DNA from: Anisus vortex
Lineage: Eukaryota > Mollusca > Gastropoda > Planorbidae
DNA: 64,000 nucleotides
Assembly: GCA_949126835.1 (NCBI GenBank)
Contig: CASBPS010000109.1
Span: forward strand, 124,001 to 188,000
Direction: 5' to 3'
Below, in pieces: positions 11,454-23,302 of the stretch. The notes under the pieces were generated by a model. That model did no database searches. It saw only the letters and a list, made by a program, of their open reading frames with translations, and had not been told where the DNA came from. The translations under genes were made by a program, and so were the position numbers. Every line of letters begins with the position of its first letter. Position 1 is the stretch's first letter.

Positions 11454-13001
11454 TTAAACAGTTGGTGCACCTGTTACAGGATCAACCTGCTTCAGGTTGA
11501 AGTGGTATCCATCCTCGCCTTCACAAAATATGAGCGGGTATTGAAGAGCATCGTACGATCGATGTGTTTCTGAAATGCGTTGTAGTGAATTACTTCGCCT
11601 CTGAATTATGATGTCACGTTGATTGAAATCGTGGTCTGACATAATGATGGCGACTTCATTTACTTGAGGAGCATTAAAGCGACGTTCGTGTTCACCGGGC
11701 TCTCTTTTGTCTGCACGGATAACAACCTTGTATTCATCATTGGGCATGTTTTCTAGTGAAGTTTTGAAAGTATTAATGAGATGGTTGTTTTCATGAAGCA
11801 TCCTTTGTAAGCTTAAAACAATATTGCGTCTCACCCCGGGGATACAATCGCATCGATGATCTACTTCAATCTGCTCATTTCCCATAAAGTAGACTTGTAG
11901 AAATTGTGGGTTTTGATCAGGAAGCGGGAGAAGAGATCCGATCCGGTGGTATACCTGTCCTTGTACTTTAAAAGTTGTTGCACAACCGTTAAGATCCACT
12001 ATTGAGGTAGCACCAAAAGACGTCATCTGAAAACATGAATTGTATCTTCTCAGATTACGCAGGAAATGTTTTGACTCTGAAGTCGTCCCAGACATTAATA
12101 ACTGCAGATCATTGGGTGGTGTATTCAGGGGAGTAAGTTTAACTTTTCCACTCCTGCAGCACATTCCTGGTGGTTCTGATTTAAATTTCTTTGCTTGACA
12201 ATATTTACATATGTAGATCATTGCTCCAATATCAACATAAGGGTGTTGAGCGTAATCATGTTGGGGGTCATATTGGAATCCAGCTAAATTCAAATGTGAA
12301 CTTCGTGACACCCTTGCCGTGTTTGCACTTTCCCGCTTTTTTTCAAGACGTTTCTGTCGCTCCTCTAATGTCTCGGTATCTCTTGATGTGGTTGCTATTT
12401 CTCTCATTTTTTCAAGACGTTTCTGTCGCTCCTCTAATGTCTCGGTATCTCTTGATGTGGTTGCTATTTCTCTCATTTTTTCAAGACGTTTCTGTCGCTC
12501 CTCTAATGTCTCGGTATCTCTTGATGTGGTTGCTATTTCTCTCATTTTTTCAAGACGTTTCTGTCGCTCCTCCAAAGTCTTGGTAGCCCTTGATGTGGTT
12601 TCTCCTTCCCGCTTTTTTTCAAGACGTTTCTGTCGCTCCTCCGAAGTCTCTGTAGCTCTTGATGTGGTTTCTCCTTCCCGCTTTTTTTCAAGACGTTTTT
12701 GTCGCTCCTCCGAAGTCTCTGTAGCTCTTGATGTGGTTTCTCCTTCCCGCTTTTTTTCAAGACGTTTTTGTCGCTCCTCCGAAGTCTCTGTAGCTCTTGA
12801 TGTGTTTGCTTTTTCTCGCATTGTTTCAAGTCGTGTTCGACGCTCCTCTGATGTTTCTATGGCTCTTATTGTCTTGGCCCTTTCCCTTTCTTTGTCATGT
12901 CTAGCATCACTTTGTTCAACAGTTTCATCTTTTCGCAAACGTTTGGCTTTTATTGACTTTGGATTCTTTTGTCCAATTAGTTTTCTTTTCTTTGGAGGCA
13001 T
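11454..13001 (-). pseudogene. Helitron N-terminal region: repeats and Cys cluster (copy 1)
   Basis: 515 codons opening with MPPKKRK, a basic nuclear-localisation-like start. Residues about 48-232 are eight 23-residue charged repeats (ERQKRLEKKREGETTSR type), likely a long helix. A Cys cluster follows at C265, C268, C281 and C282. The end enters the Helitron-like N domain. The frame stops at a TAA directly after the residues GAPTV. Copy 2 has AAA there and reads on toward the Rep part, so this is a nonsense mutation in one long protein rather than a natural end. The start is the first ATG after the 57-bp repeats. Confidence 0.8.
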
Positions 13002-13009
13002 TTAAAGTA

Positions 13010-13237
13010 TTGGCTTGGAAAATTTATCAATATTTATATATTCAACAATAATGTAGATATCTTGTATTGACTTGGACAGTTTATCAATATTTATATATTC
13101 AACAATAATGTAGATGTCTTGTATTGACTTGGAAAGCTTATCAATATTTATATATTCAACAATAATGTAGATATCTTGTATTGACTTGGACAGTTTATCA
13201 ATATATTTATATTCAACAATAATGTAGATGTCTTGTT
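13010..13237. repeat. Four 57-bp repeats upstream of Helitron ORF (copy 1)
   Basis: TATCAATATTTATATATTCA recurs at 13025, 13082, 13139 and 13196 (period 57). The repeats lie immediately 5' of the protein start and may contain the element promoter (inference). Confidence 0.9.
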
Positions 13238-13280
13238 CACAATATTGTTACTACCTTGCTTTGTAAATGATCACATAAAT

Positions 13281-13560
13281 ACTATTTTTAACAATAACAA
13301 ATGTTGCCCTTCTTGTTATTTTGAAAGAGAAATGGGCTTACATCTATATACAATCATGTATCATACATCAATATCATACATATCATAAACAAATAAATGC
13401 AGCATACAATAAATAGTTACTATTTTTAACAATAACAAATGTTGCCCTTCTTGTTAGTTTTTAGTTTGAAAGAGAAATGGGCTTACATCTATATACGATC
13501 ATGTAAGATATATCATCATCATACATATCATAAACACATAAACGCAGCATACAATAAATA
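13281..13560. repeat. 138-bp direct duplication in Helitron 5' region (copy 1)
   Basis: ACTATTTTTAACAATAACAA starts at 13281 and again at 13419. Both copies contain TGTTGCCCTTCTTGTTA and an ATGGGCTTACATCTATATAC segment. The same duplication is in copy 2 near 23347-23628, so it predates the duplication of the array. Confidence 0.85.
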
Positions 13561-13568
13561 TGGGTATA

Positions 13569-13948
13569 TCTATATATATAAAAAGACAGTGTTAAGCCCC
13601 GCGAGCTACCGTCTTATAATTTTTCACATCGGACATATGTCTTCGATAGCTCAGTGGTAAACGTAGTGGTTGCTATACGGGCGACCAGGGTTCGATTATC
13701 CAGTTAGACTATACTTTTTTTTTTCGACAATTAATTTTTCAAACTTTTAAAAACAAAAGACATTGTAAATCTATAGGCAATATAGATTTTGTTAAATAAA
13801 AATATTTGACAATTTTTTTTACCCTATTACAATATTTATTTACTTTCCTAAAAGTATTCAGTAGGCTAAGTGTAGTTTATATATTTGTTATCTGCACCCC
13901 AGACAGTCCTTTTTTTTTCACCCGGGCAACGCCGGGCAATGTAGCTTG
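13569..13948 (+). mobile_element. 380-bp non-autonomous Helitron nested in copy 1
   Basis: Starts TCTATATATATAAAAAGACA and ends in a hairpin (CCCGG, 6 bases, CCGGG) followed by CAATGTAGCTTG. Copy 2 has the empty site: GGGTATA joined to TAGACTA at 23633/23634. Insertion is exactly between A and T with no target duplication, the classic Helitron signature. The last bases are CTTG rather than CTAG. Confidence 0.9.
13640..13712 (+). other. tRNA-like sequence inside the 380-bp Helitron
   Basis: TAGCTCAGTGGTAAACG matches a pol III A box and GGGTTCGATTATCC a B box, about 40 bases apart. Stems pair poorly, so it is a tRNA-derived relic rather than a working tRNA gene. It may act as an internal pol III promoter (inference). 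Confidence 0.6.
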
Positions 13949-14514
13949 TAGACTATATGTACAACAGACAATAGTTAAAATATGCTTGATTAACTTCTTA
14001 ACATTAGTATGAAAAATGACATTTAGGCCTATGTTTAGCGGTTAACCAAAACATGTGCTCCCTCTGCTTTCAATAAGCTTTCAATAAGCACGTCGCGGTG
14101 CGATGATTTAAAAATGCGCACCAAAAGCTACTCACGTATTTCCGGTAATATAAACATGAATGAATTTTTTCCCTTCAGTCACAAAGTTAGAGCGCAAAGA
14201 TTGATGACGTCATAAAAATAATCTCAGGGCATCCTTTTTTTTCTAACTTTGTGACGAAAAACTATAAAAAGTTGGAACGGCAAATTCAACATGAACCCAA
14301 AATATGTCGTTTTATTCGCGTTTTTTGACCAAACTGACCACTGCGGTCATTTTAATTTTTTTTAAACCTTGACAGTGTTCACCGCCGTAACGCAAAGAAT
14401 ATTTGTAGCAAATTTCACGTTTTTATGTCCAGTATGTAAAAAGATTATGCGGTATGTACATACCCAGCCAGCCAGCCACATACATACATATTCCTTTTGA
14501 GATTTATATATATA

Positions 14515-16169
14515 CAAGCCGTTATGTGCCCGGTCCTCCGAACCGGCTAAAAGTTATGTTTACATACACTCTAACTACTCAGGCAGTTATAATGAGATTG
14601 CCCGCATGACCTACGACACGAATTTAAACGTGAGGTAATTTTTTATTTGCCCGCTACAACATGAATTACCCGTTAAAATCATTACTCATCACCCATTATA
14701 ACAATTACAAAATTGCCCGCTATAAATTACGACGCAAATTAAAACATGAATATATTTTGTTCTATTCATTGATTAAGAACATTCGACAGAACTTTTTTTT
14801 TTTTAATGATTGTTTGATATATTTTTTTTACGACAAACATTAAGTCGCAGACCTATGTTGTATTGTTTTTGTTTATTTGCTATTTATTTATTTATTGTTG
14901 CTTTGGAAGCAAACTTAGAATTAAATTTTCTATTCAACATGTAAAACAATAACAAATGAAACCCTTATGAAATAATGTTTATAAAACGTATACGACACGA
15001 ATTAAAACTTTAAAAATTTAGTTCCGGCAATTTGAACATTGCCCGGCAAATTAAACATTGCCCGGTAATTTAAACATTGCCCGGTAATTTAAACATTGCC
15101 CGGTATTATAAACATTGCCCGGTATTATAAACATTGCCCGGTAATTTAAACATTGCCCGGTAATTTAAACATTGCCCGGTATTATAAACATTGCCCGGTA
15201 TTATAAACATTGCCCGGTAATTTTAACATTGCCCGGTAATTTAAACAATGGCCGTTACCTAGGCGATAAGCCTAAAGGTGCCCAGTTCTCGGAACTGGAT
15301 AAAATAACCCATGGAGTAATAAACAATAGTCTTAAGCGGGGATAAAGTATTTTCCGGTAACTTATACCATTTAAATATTGCATTCCACAAATAACGACGC
15401 AAATTAAAACAAAATTTTGTTCCCTTCTTAAACGCATAAATACGCACAATTTGATGACGCCATATAATTATAAGCTTAAATATAGAGTGTAACCAGGACC
15501 ACTGCGTTTAAATAAGCTTAGTAAGGCGTCGGTATTACTTCCCGAAACAGAAAAAAAAAAGCTAAATCTATTTGCTTTGTCCTATGTTTGTAAAGTTTTA
15601 AATTATTAATTAGCTTTAAGTCATGTATTCACAGTGTAAAGTATTAAAGTAGTGATAGATTAAGAAAATCAACTACAGTATTGGTAGTGTAAAGAATTTA
15701 TGTTGTTTACGGCACGTAGACAATTTAAACATGAAGAAAATTTGTTCCCGTCATTGAGTTGAGATAATAAAATCCATGCACATAGTTTGATGACGTCAAT
15801 TTAAACATGAATGAAAAATGTCCCTTCATTGCTATAAAATCCATGCGCAAAGATTGATGACGTCATAAAAATAATCTCAGCGCATCCTTTTTTTTCTAAC
15901 TTTGTGACGAAAAACTATAAAAAGTTGTACTGGCAAAGACAATGTGAATCAAAAGTTGTGTTTTTTTCGCGTTTTTTGACCAAACTGACCACTGCGGTCA
16001 TTTTAATTTTGTTTAAACTTTGACAGTGTTCACCGCCGTAACGCAAAGAATATTTGTAGCAAATTTCACGTTTTTATGTCCAGTATTTAAAAAGATTATA
16101 CGGTATGTACATACCCAGCCAGCCAGCCACATACATACATACATATTCCTTTTGAGATTTATATATATA
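14515..16169 (-). mobile_element. Non-autonomous Helitron unit 9
   Basis: CAAG terminus and CCGG hairpin at 14515. Contains a 19-bp minisatellite (15021-15250) and a decayed second hairpin (CCAGTTCTCGGAACTGG near 15280). Matches unit 12 (24175-25845), showing that autonomous copy plus neighbour were duplicated together. Confidence 0.7.
15021..15250. repeat. 19-bp minisatellite, third array
   Basis: About 12 copies of the GCCCGGTAATTTAAACATT unit, with TATTATAAA variants in pairs. Confidence 0.9.
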
Positions 16170-17668
16170 CTAGCTGATATGTGCCCGATTCTTCGAACGG
16201 GCTTTTTTTAGAATATGCCTGACACATTATAGTTTTTTAGTTTTGGTTTTGCAACATACATAAAGTAGTATGTTTTTTTTTTTAAAGTTAGTTCCGGCAA
16301 TTTAAACATTGCCTGGCAATTTAAACATTGCCTGGCAATTTAAACATAGCCCGGCAATTTAAACATTGCCTGGAAATATAAACATTGCCCGGCAATTTAA
16401 ACATCGCCCGGCAATTTAAACATTGCCCGGTAATATAAACATTGCCCCTTAATATAAACATTGCCCGGCAATTTAAACATCGCCCGGTAATATAAACATT
16501 GCCCATTACTATAAACATTGCCCGGTAATATAAACATTGCCCGATAATTTAAACATAGCCCGGTAATATAAACATTGCCCGGTAATTTAAACAATGGCCG
16601 TTACCAGGGTATAAGCCTAAAGGTGCCTATACCCTTTGCCCGGTAATATAAGTATTGCCCGGTAATATAAACATTGTCAGGCAATTTAAACATTGCCCGG
16701 TAATATAAACATTGCCCTTTAATATAAACATTGCCCGGTAATATAAACATTGCCCGGTAATTTAAACATTGCCCAGTAATATAAACATTGCCCATTAATT
16801 TAAACAATGGCCGTTACCAAGGGTATAAGCCTAAAGGTGCCTATACACTTTGCCCGGTAATATATACATTGATCGGTAATATAAACATTGCCCGGTATTA
16901 TAAACATTGCCCGGTAATATAAACATTGCCCGGTAATATAACCATTGTCCGGTAATTTTGTTCCCTTGTAAAACGCATAAATACGCAACGCTTAAATATA
17001 GAGTGTAACCAGGACCACTGCGTTTAAATAAGCTTAGTAAGGCGTCGGTATTACTTCCCGAAACAGAAAAAAATGCTAAATCTATTTGCGCTTGTCCTAT
17101 GTTTGTAAAGTTTTAAATTATTAATTAGCTTTAAGTCATGTATTCACAGTGTGCAGCATTAAAGTAGTGATAGATTAAGAAAATCAACTACAGTATTGGT
17201 AGTGTAAAGAATTTATGTTGTTTACGGCACGTAGACAATTTAAACATGAAGAAAATTTGTTCCCGTCATTGAGTTGAGATTAAATCCATGCACATAGTTT
17301 GATGACGTCAATTTAAACATGAATGAAAAATGTCCCTTCATTGCTATAAAATCCATGCGCAAAGATTGATGACGTCATAAAATAATCTCAGCGCATCCTT
17401 TTTTTTCTAACTTTGTGACGAAAAACTATAAAAAGTTGTACTGGCAAAGACAATGTGAATCAAAAGTTGTGTTTTTTTCGCGTTTTTTGACCAAACTGAC
17501 CACTGCGGTCATTTTATTTTTTTTAAAACCTTGACAGTGTTCACCGCCGTAACGCAAAGAATATTTGTAGCAAATTTCACGTTTTTATGTCCAGTATTTA
17601 AAAAGATTATGCGGTATGTACATACCCAGCCAGCCAGCCACATATTCCTTTTGAGATTTATATATATA
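16170..17668 (-). mobile_element. Deletion-derivative Helitron unit 10
   Basis: Its 3' end, CTAGCTGATATGTGCCCGAT with GAACGGGC, is of the autonomous type, but only about 110 bases follow before minisatellite sequence starts at 16291. It looks like an autonomous element reduced to its 3' end and joined to the 5' half of units 9 and 12. Three minisatellite blocks fill 16291-16960. Confidence 0.7.
16291..16960. repeat. Three 19-bp minisatellite blocks
   Basis: Blocks at about 16291-16600, 16630-16810 and 16845-16960, separated by two copies of GGCCGTTACCA...TAAGCCTAAAGGTGCC. The separators show that the block plus its edge was itself duplicated. Minus-strand open frames here are repeat artefacts. 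Confidence 0.88.
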
Positions 17669-18342
17669 CTAGCTGATGTGCCCGATTCTTCGAACGGGCT
17701 TGTATAGACTATGTTTGACACACTATAGTTTGTTTATTCTTTTTTTGTTGATTTTTTTTGCAACATTCATAAAATTGTTGTTATTTTGTTGTGGTCAGTA
17801 TTTATTTTTGTATTGTTGTTTTGCAGAGATTAATATACACCCATTCAATATACAACTAAAAAGGAAAAACAAATATTCAATTTTTTTAAATTCTTGGTCA
17901 AAGTATGCCCCCTTGCGATCTAATCGTGTTAAGTTTATTGGGTAGTTAAACTTTGTTTCTGTAAAACAGAATTGACATGTCATTTCGACAGTACTTTTAA
18001 TTTTTAAATTATTGTTTGCTATATTTTTTAAAGATAACATTAAGTCGTAGACCTATGTTATTGTTGTTTTGTTTGTTTGTTGTTTTTTTATTGTTGTTGT
18101 TATTTGCTATTTATTCATTTATTGTTGCTTTGGAAGGAACTTAGAATTACATTTTAAATTCAACATGAAAAACAATAACAAATGAAACCCATAAGAAACA
18201 AAGAAGAAACTTTTTTTTTTATGTTTGTTAAATTATGTCCAATGATCGCATAATGATATTTTATTGGAAAATAAAATTATTTCTGTCTTACGAATTTGAC
18301 AATAATTTTTTAAAAATCAATACTTTGCAATAGGCCATATGC

Positions 18343-18774
18343 TCATTGTAACACATCTTTATATACAACATTCCTTGTTTTTGACATTGGTGCAAATATG
18401 AATAGTTGATTAGGAGAGCCAACTCTTGAGCAGGCAACATATAATTGCCCATGGGAGAAACATGGATATTCCAAATTAATTCCAGTGCACTTGATTGATT
18501 GACCCTGTGACTTGTTAATTGTAATGGAAAATGCCAACCTGACGGGAAACTGCAGACGCTTGAAAGAGAAGGGCATGTCTGTTGGAATAATTGGGATTCT
18601 TGGAATAAACACATCTTTTCCTTTTTCTTTCCCAGTCAACACTGTCGCTTCTATCACATTAGGGAATAAACTTTTGATGCATAAGCGTGTTCCATTACAA
18701 AGTATTGGCGGGTTTATGTTTCGGAGTAGAATTATGGGTGATCCAATTTTGAGTTGAAGTTTATGCGGTGGCAT
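18343..18774 (-). pseudogene. Helitron helicase, C-terminal part (copy 2)
   Basis: 143 codons with motifs V (FSITINKSQGQS) and VI (HGQLYVACSRVGS), ending VLQ as in copy 1. Separated from the middle part by the 142-bp deletion at 18795/18796. Confidence 0.8.
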
Positions 18775-19229
18775 CCCGGGTGTGTCCAGAGAATTGCTCG
18801 GTCACACAGCCATTCCTTGTTAAGGTAATTTTCCGAAAGGTTCGGATACACTTGGTGGATAAGATCTTGTAGGGATGTCACTCTTTTGCAGAAGTCATCA
18901 AGAAAGGTAATGTCCCCTGATTTCATCTGCGTGGGGTAAGTCCCTTCACCAATGTGTAAAAGATTTTCAGCAAAAATGAGTGCACCTGCTTCTTTTTGTT
19001 GCTGCACTCTCATATTTGTTCTTAATTTTATTGTTTTAACATTTCGCCAAAGAAAAGAAGATTTGAGGCAAGCATTGATTTCATCCGCTGGTGTTGACCT
19101 TGGTATGACAGGAAGAGTTTGACGAAAATCGCCAGCTAACACCACCAAAGCACCTCCCATGAGTTGACTATTGTCTCTTAAATCCTGCAATGTTAAGTCA
19201 AGAGCTTCAAGTGACTTTTTGTGCGCCAT
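18732..19229 (-). pseudogene. Helitron helicase, middle part (copy 2)
   Basis: 165 codons starting at an internal Met just after the Walker B WDE. It contains motif III (LAGDFRQTLPVIP) and then loses frame after LCDRAIL, where 142 bases present in copy 1 are deleted. The last residues are out of frame. Confidence 0.8.
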
Positions 19230-19253
19230 TGTACATTCATCCCATACAATTAT

Positions 19254-21485
19254 TTAGCAGGTTTTTAGAACCTTTGCTTGGCCAGAGGCTTTGCTAATGT
19301 TGCATGTTGGATGTTGCTCATTGGCAATATTTAGAGGTAACCGTAGAGCCGAGTGCGCCGTTCTTCCTCCATCTAATAACGTCGAAGCAATTCCAGATGA
19401 TGCTATTGCGATTGCCAAATCACGTTTCATTCTTATTTCTGCAAGGATTATGTTTATTAAGAAGGTTTTTCCTGTTCCTCCAGGAGCATCGAGAAAAAAT
19501 ATTCCTCCTTTTTCTTCATTGACATGATACATAATAACCTCATATGCTTCAGTTTGATCGCTGTTTAACAGAACTTTGTTGGATTCTACATATTTGTGTA
19601 GTTCTTCAATGTTATAGTTTTTTTCTCTTATCAGGTCTTTGTCAAGAATATCCCACTCATTTCTTTTAGGAGGCTGTAATCCTAAGTCTGGTAGTGTTTT
19701 GTTGTTTATTGATAAACATTTATCCTCCAACAGAATTAGGGCCAAGTTGAAAATATCTGAAGAACAATTTGAACGAAGTGTTGAACTTGCTCTAATTGAG
19801 TTATCACGTGGTAAATCTTCGCTCATGGACTCTCTATACTTCTCCCACAGACCGTTTGGATTGGATGGGTTGCATATAGTAAGAATAAGGCAAAAAAGAT
19901 TTATTATCTGCTCCGGAGAAGATCTTAAAACAGCCTCTGATAAAGTGTGGTCCCAATGTCTATCATCTTCAAGTAATCCACGCCTTTGGCAAGCTTCTCT
20001 GAAAGTCTGGCAAACTTCACCGTTTACAGTTTTTAGATATTCAAAAGAAGTAGGTCCTCGAACTGCATGAAGAAGATGTCTGAGAAAATAGCACTCTGCG
20101 TTGTTTGGGTTGACTGTATAGACACGACCCAATGCTTCACTTGCTACGGCATCTTCACCTGCAACTGGTACACCTTGTTTTCTTTTGCAAAACACCTTTT
20201 TGGACTTATTCCAAGTGTAAAAGCGAGGTACTTCTGGATATAGCAGTGTCCTGGCAAAAGCGTCACTTTGGCATAATTGAAAAAAAGCTGTCAGAGTTGT
20301 ATTTGGTGGTCTTTCTGCAAGGGCTTGCGCGTTTTCACGTGTGAAGTAAACTCTCTGCCCGTTCTCTAAGTGAACATTGAGATGAACTACTGTTGGGTGG
20401 CGTTCGTGAATTGGGAAACTCATAATGCGCCAAACCGCTTCGTTGCTACTGATGTATCTCCCTATCATGTACCGAGACACTTCATCAAGAGCGTTGTCAT
20501 CTGTCACTCCAAAGACAGCCATGTCACTTCCTTTGTTTACATATTTGCAGATGTATTTGATAGATTTCACAGAGCTACAGTACTCGACATTTATGTGTGC
20601 GAGAAACATTTTGGAAAGAATTGGAGAATAAGGAACAACCCACTTGTTGTCCACTTCGACTTCCGTGTTGCCTTTAATTTTAATTGTTGCCGTGAAACCA
20701 CCGTCTTGTGGGGCGCGTCTTCTGTAAACTGGATAGCCATCTTCACCAGTCTGTGTATCTTTAATTAATTTCCTAGGATATTTTTTGCTGCATTTTCCGT
20801 CTTTCATACAGGGTGCGTTGGTATTGAGATGTCCGCATGGTCCATGAATCATATTTGTCTTCACTACTGCAAACAGATTAGGGTCCGTCTCTGGATCTGG
20901 AAACTCTGCAGATATGATTTGATCAATATTGACTGGGTGTAGTTTTTCCTTCAACCAAATTAAATTGTGGGAGTGTGGAAGTCCTCTTTTCTGCCATTCA
21001 ATGGAGTACATCCAGCATCGGGTTTCTCCAAAAATATTATATTTAGTTAAAATATCAATGAGTTTGATCTGTTTTTGTCTAAACACTCTTGCTATTATGT
21101 CTTGACGATCACTTGACGTCTGGCCAAATGAAAGTGAGTCTTTGATTTCACCCCAGTCAGGATTGCACGTAAATGTGATAAATAGGTCTGGGCGTCCATA
21201 GGATCGAACATAAGACAGTGCATCTTGTGCATATTCCTGCATCTGTCTAGGGCTTCCGGTGAAAGTTGCTGGGAGAATCACAACTTTCCCAATATTTTGA
21301 ATGTCCCCATCGTTCACCAAAGCATCCTTGAGGTGTATATAGTCTTCCACGCGCAGCTTTTTTTTATTTAGACGTATGTACAGGAGTCGCTCACTCTCAA
21401 TTTTTGCATACATGTCCACAACGTATTGATGGTATAGTTGTCGACATTGTAAAATATGATTTGTGGATCCATTTCTGATCATCAA
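19254..21485 (-). pseudogene. Helitron Rep plus helicase start, HUH intact (copy 2)
   Basis: 743 codons. The HUH motif is at H171/H173 (PHSHNLIWL) and the Tyr motif at Y311/Y315 (KYICKYVNKG): the two parts of the rolling-circle nickase. Rep runs on into the PIF1-like helicase without a break: Walker A DAPGGTGKTF at about 666-675. The frame stops after VLKTC because an AAA lysine codon of copy 1 is TAA here, just before Walker B. The listed ATG is internal; the native protein starts at 23066. This Rep half has no visible defect. Confidence 0.88.
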
Positions 21486-21605
21486 CCTGTATGCATAAAA
21501 GTCTAATGCTGAAACTTTTTTAACAGTTGGTGCACCTGTTACAGGATCAACCTGCTTCAGGTTGAAGTGGTATCCATCCTCGCCTTCACAAAATATGAGC
21601 GGGTA

Positions 21606-23066
21606 TTAAAGAGCATCGTACGATCGATGTGTTTCTGAAATGCGTTGTAGTGAATTACTTCGCCTCTGAATTATGATGTCACGTTGATTGAAATCGTGGT
21701 CTGACATAATGATGGCGACTTCATTTACTTGAGGAGCATTAAAGCGACGTTCGTGTTCACCGGGCTCTCTTTTGTCTGCACGGATAACAACCTTGTATTC
21801 ATCATTGGGCATGTTTTCTAGTGAAGTTTTGAAAGTAATAATGAGATGGTTGTTTTCATGAAGCATCCTTTGTAAGCTTAAAACAATATTGCGTCTCACC
21901 CCGGGGATACAATCGCATCGATGATCTACTTCAATCTGCTCATTTCCCATAAAGTAGACTTGTAGAAATTGTGGGTTTTGATCAGGAAGCGGGAGAAGAG
22001 ATCCGATCCGGTGGTATATCTGTCCTTGTACTTTAAAAGTTGTTGCAAAACCGTTAAGATCCACTATTGAGGTAGCACCAAAAGACGTCATCTGAAAACA
22101 TGAATTGTATCTTCTCAGATTACGCAGGAAATGTTTTGATTCTGAAGTCGTCCCAGACATTAATAACTGCAGATCATTGGGCGGTGTATTCAGGGGAGTA
22201 AGTTTAACTTTTCCACTCCTGCAGCACATTCCTGGTGGTTCTGTTTTAAATTTCTTTGCTTGACAATATTTACATATGTAGATCATTCCTCCAATATCAA
22301 CATAAGGGTGTTGAGCGTAATCATGTTGGGGGTCATATTGGAATCCAGCTAAATTCAAATGTGAACTTCGTGACACCCTTGCCGTGTTTGCACTTTCCCG
22401 CTTTTTTTCAAGACGTTTCTGTCGCTCCTCTAATGTCTCGGTATCTCTTGATGTGGTTGCTATTTCTCTCATTTTTTCAAGACGTTTCTGTCGCTCCTCT
22501 AATGTCTCGGTATCTCTTGATGTGGTTGCTATTTCTCTCATTTTTTCAAGACGTTTCTGTCGCTCCTCTAATGTCTCGGTAGCCCTTGATGTGGTTTCTC
22601 CTTCCCGCTTTTTTTCAAGACGTTTTTGTCGCTCCTCCGAAGTCTCTGTAGCCCTTGATGTGGTTTCTCCTTCCCGCTTTTTTTCAAGACGTTTCTGTCG
22701 CTCCTCCGAAGTCTCTGTAGCCCTTGATGTGGTTTCTCCTTCCCGCTTTTTTTCAAGACGTTTCTGTCGCTCCTCCGAAGTCTCTGTAGCTCTTGATGTG
22801 GTTTCTCCTTCCCGCTTTTTTTCAAGACGTTTTTGTCGCTCCTCCGAAGTCTCTGTAGCCCTTGATGTGTTTGCTTTTTCTCGCATTGTTTCAAGTCGTG
22901 TTCGACGCTCCTCTGATGTTTCTATGGCTCTTATTGTCCTGGCCCTTTCCCTTTCTTTGTCATGTCTAGCATCACTTTGTTCAACAGTTTCATTTTTTCG
23001 CAAACGTTTGGCTTTTATTGACTTTGGATTCTTTTGTCCAATTAGTTTTCTTTTCTTTGGAGGCAT
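21606..23066 (-). pseudogene. Helitron N-terminal region (copy 2)
   Basis: 486 codons, the counterpart of 11454-13001. It has eight 23-residue repeats in a different mix (four GETTSRAT and two IATTSRDT units against three and three in copy 1) and the same Cys cluster. It ends at SYDAL, where a CAA codon of copy 1 is TAA. Beyond this stop the frame reads on through GAPTV without the second stop found in copy 1. Confidence 0.8.
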
Positions 23067-23074
23067 TTAAAGTA

Positions 23075-23302
23075 TTGGCTTGGAAAGTTTATCAATATTT
23101 ATATATTCAACAATAATGTAGATATCTTGTATTGACTTGGACAGTTTATCAATATTTATATATTCAACAATAATGTAGATGTCTTGTATTGACTTGGAAA
23201 GCTTATCAATATTTATATATTCAACAATAATGTAGATATCTTGTATTGACTTGGACAGTTTATCAATATATTTATATTCAACAATAATGTAGATGTCTTG
23301 TT
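23075..23302. repeat. Four 57-bp repeats upstream of Helitron ORF (copy 2)
   Basis: Same four-unit tract as at 13010-13237, same position relative to the ATG. Confidence 0.9.

Larger units (their letters stand above)
7603..14514 (-). mobile_element. Autonomous-type Helitron copy 1 (Rep/helicase, inactivated)
   Basis: Left (3') end at 7603: CTAGCTGATGTGCCCGATTC, giving a GCCCG/CGGGC hairpin followed by CTAG on the minus strand, next to a flanking T. The coding region runs from 13001 down to 8259 on the minus strand but is split by a nonsense codon and two frameshifts, and it lacks the HUH motif. The 5' region holds 57-bp repeats, a 138-bp direct duplication and a 380-bp nested Helitron. The right (5') end lies in the TATATATA before 14515. 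Confidence 0.85.

Noticed and set aside
12319..13005. 228-codon plus-strand frame opposite the Helitron repeats (also 22384-23070)
   Set aside because: It is the antisense shadow of the 69-bp coding repeat; a period divisible by three keeps all frames open. The minus strand has the recognisable protein.
13640..13712. Functional tRNA gene
   Set aside because: A and B boxes are good, but the acceptor and T stems do not pair properly and the sequence is inside a Helitron.
16321..16988. Minus-strand proteins of 60-68 residues (MFKLPGNVYITG type)
   Set aside because: Produced by the 19-bp repeat read in three frames; the 19-residue period follows from the repeat.
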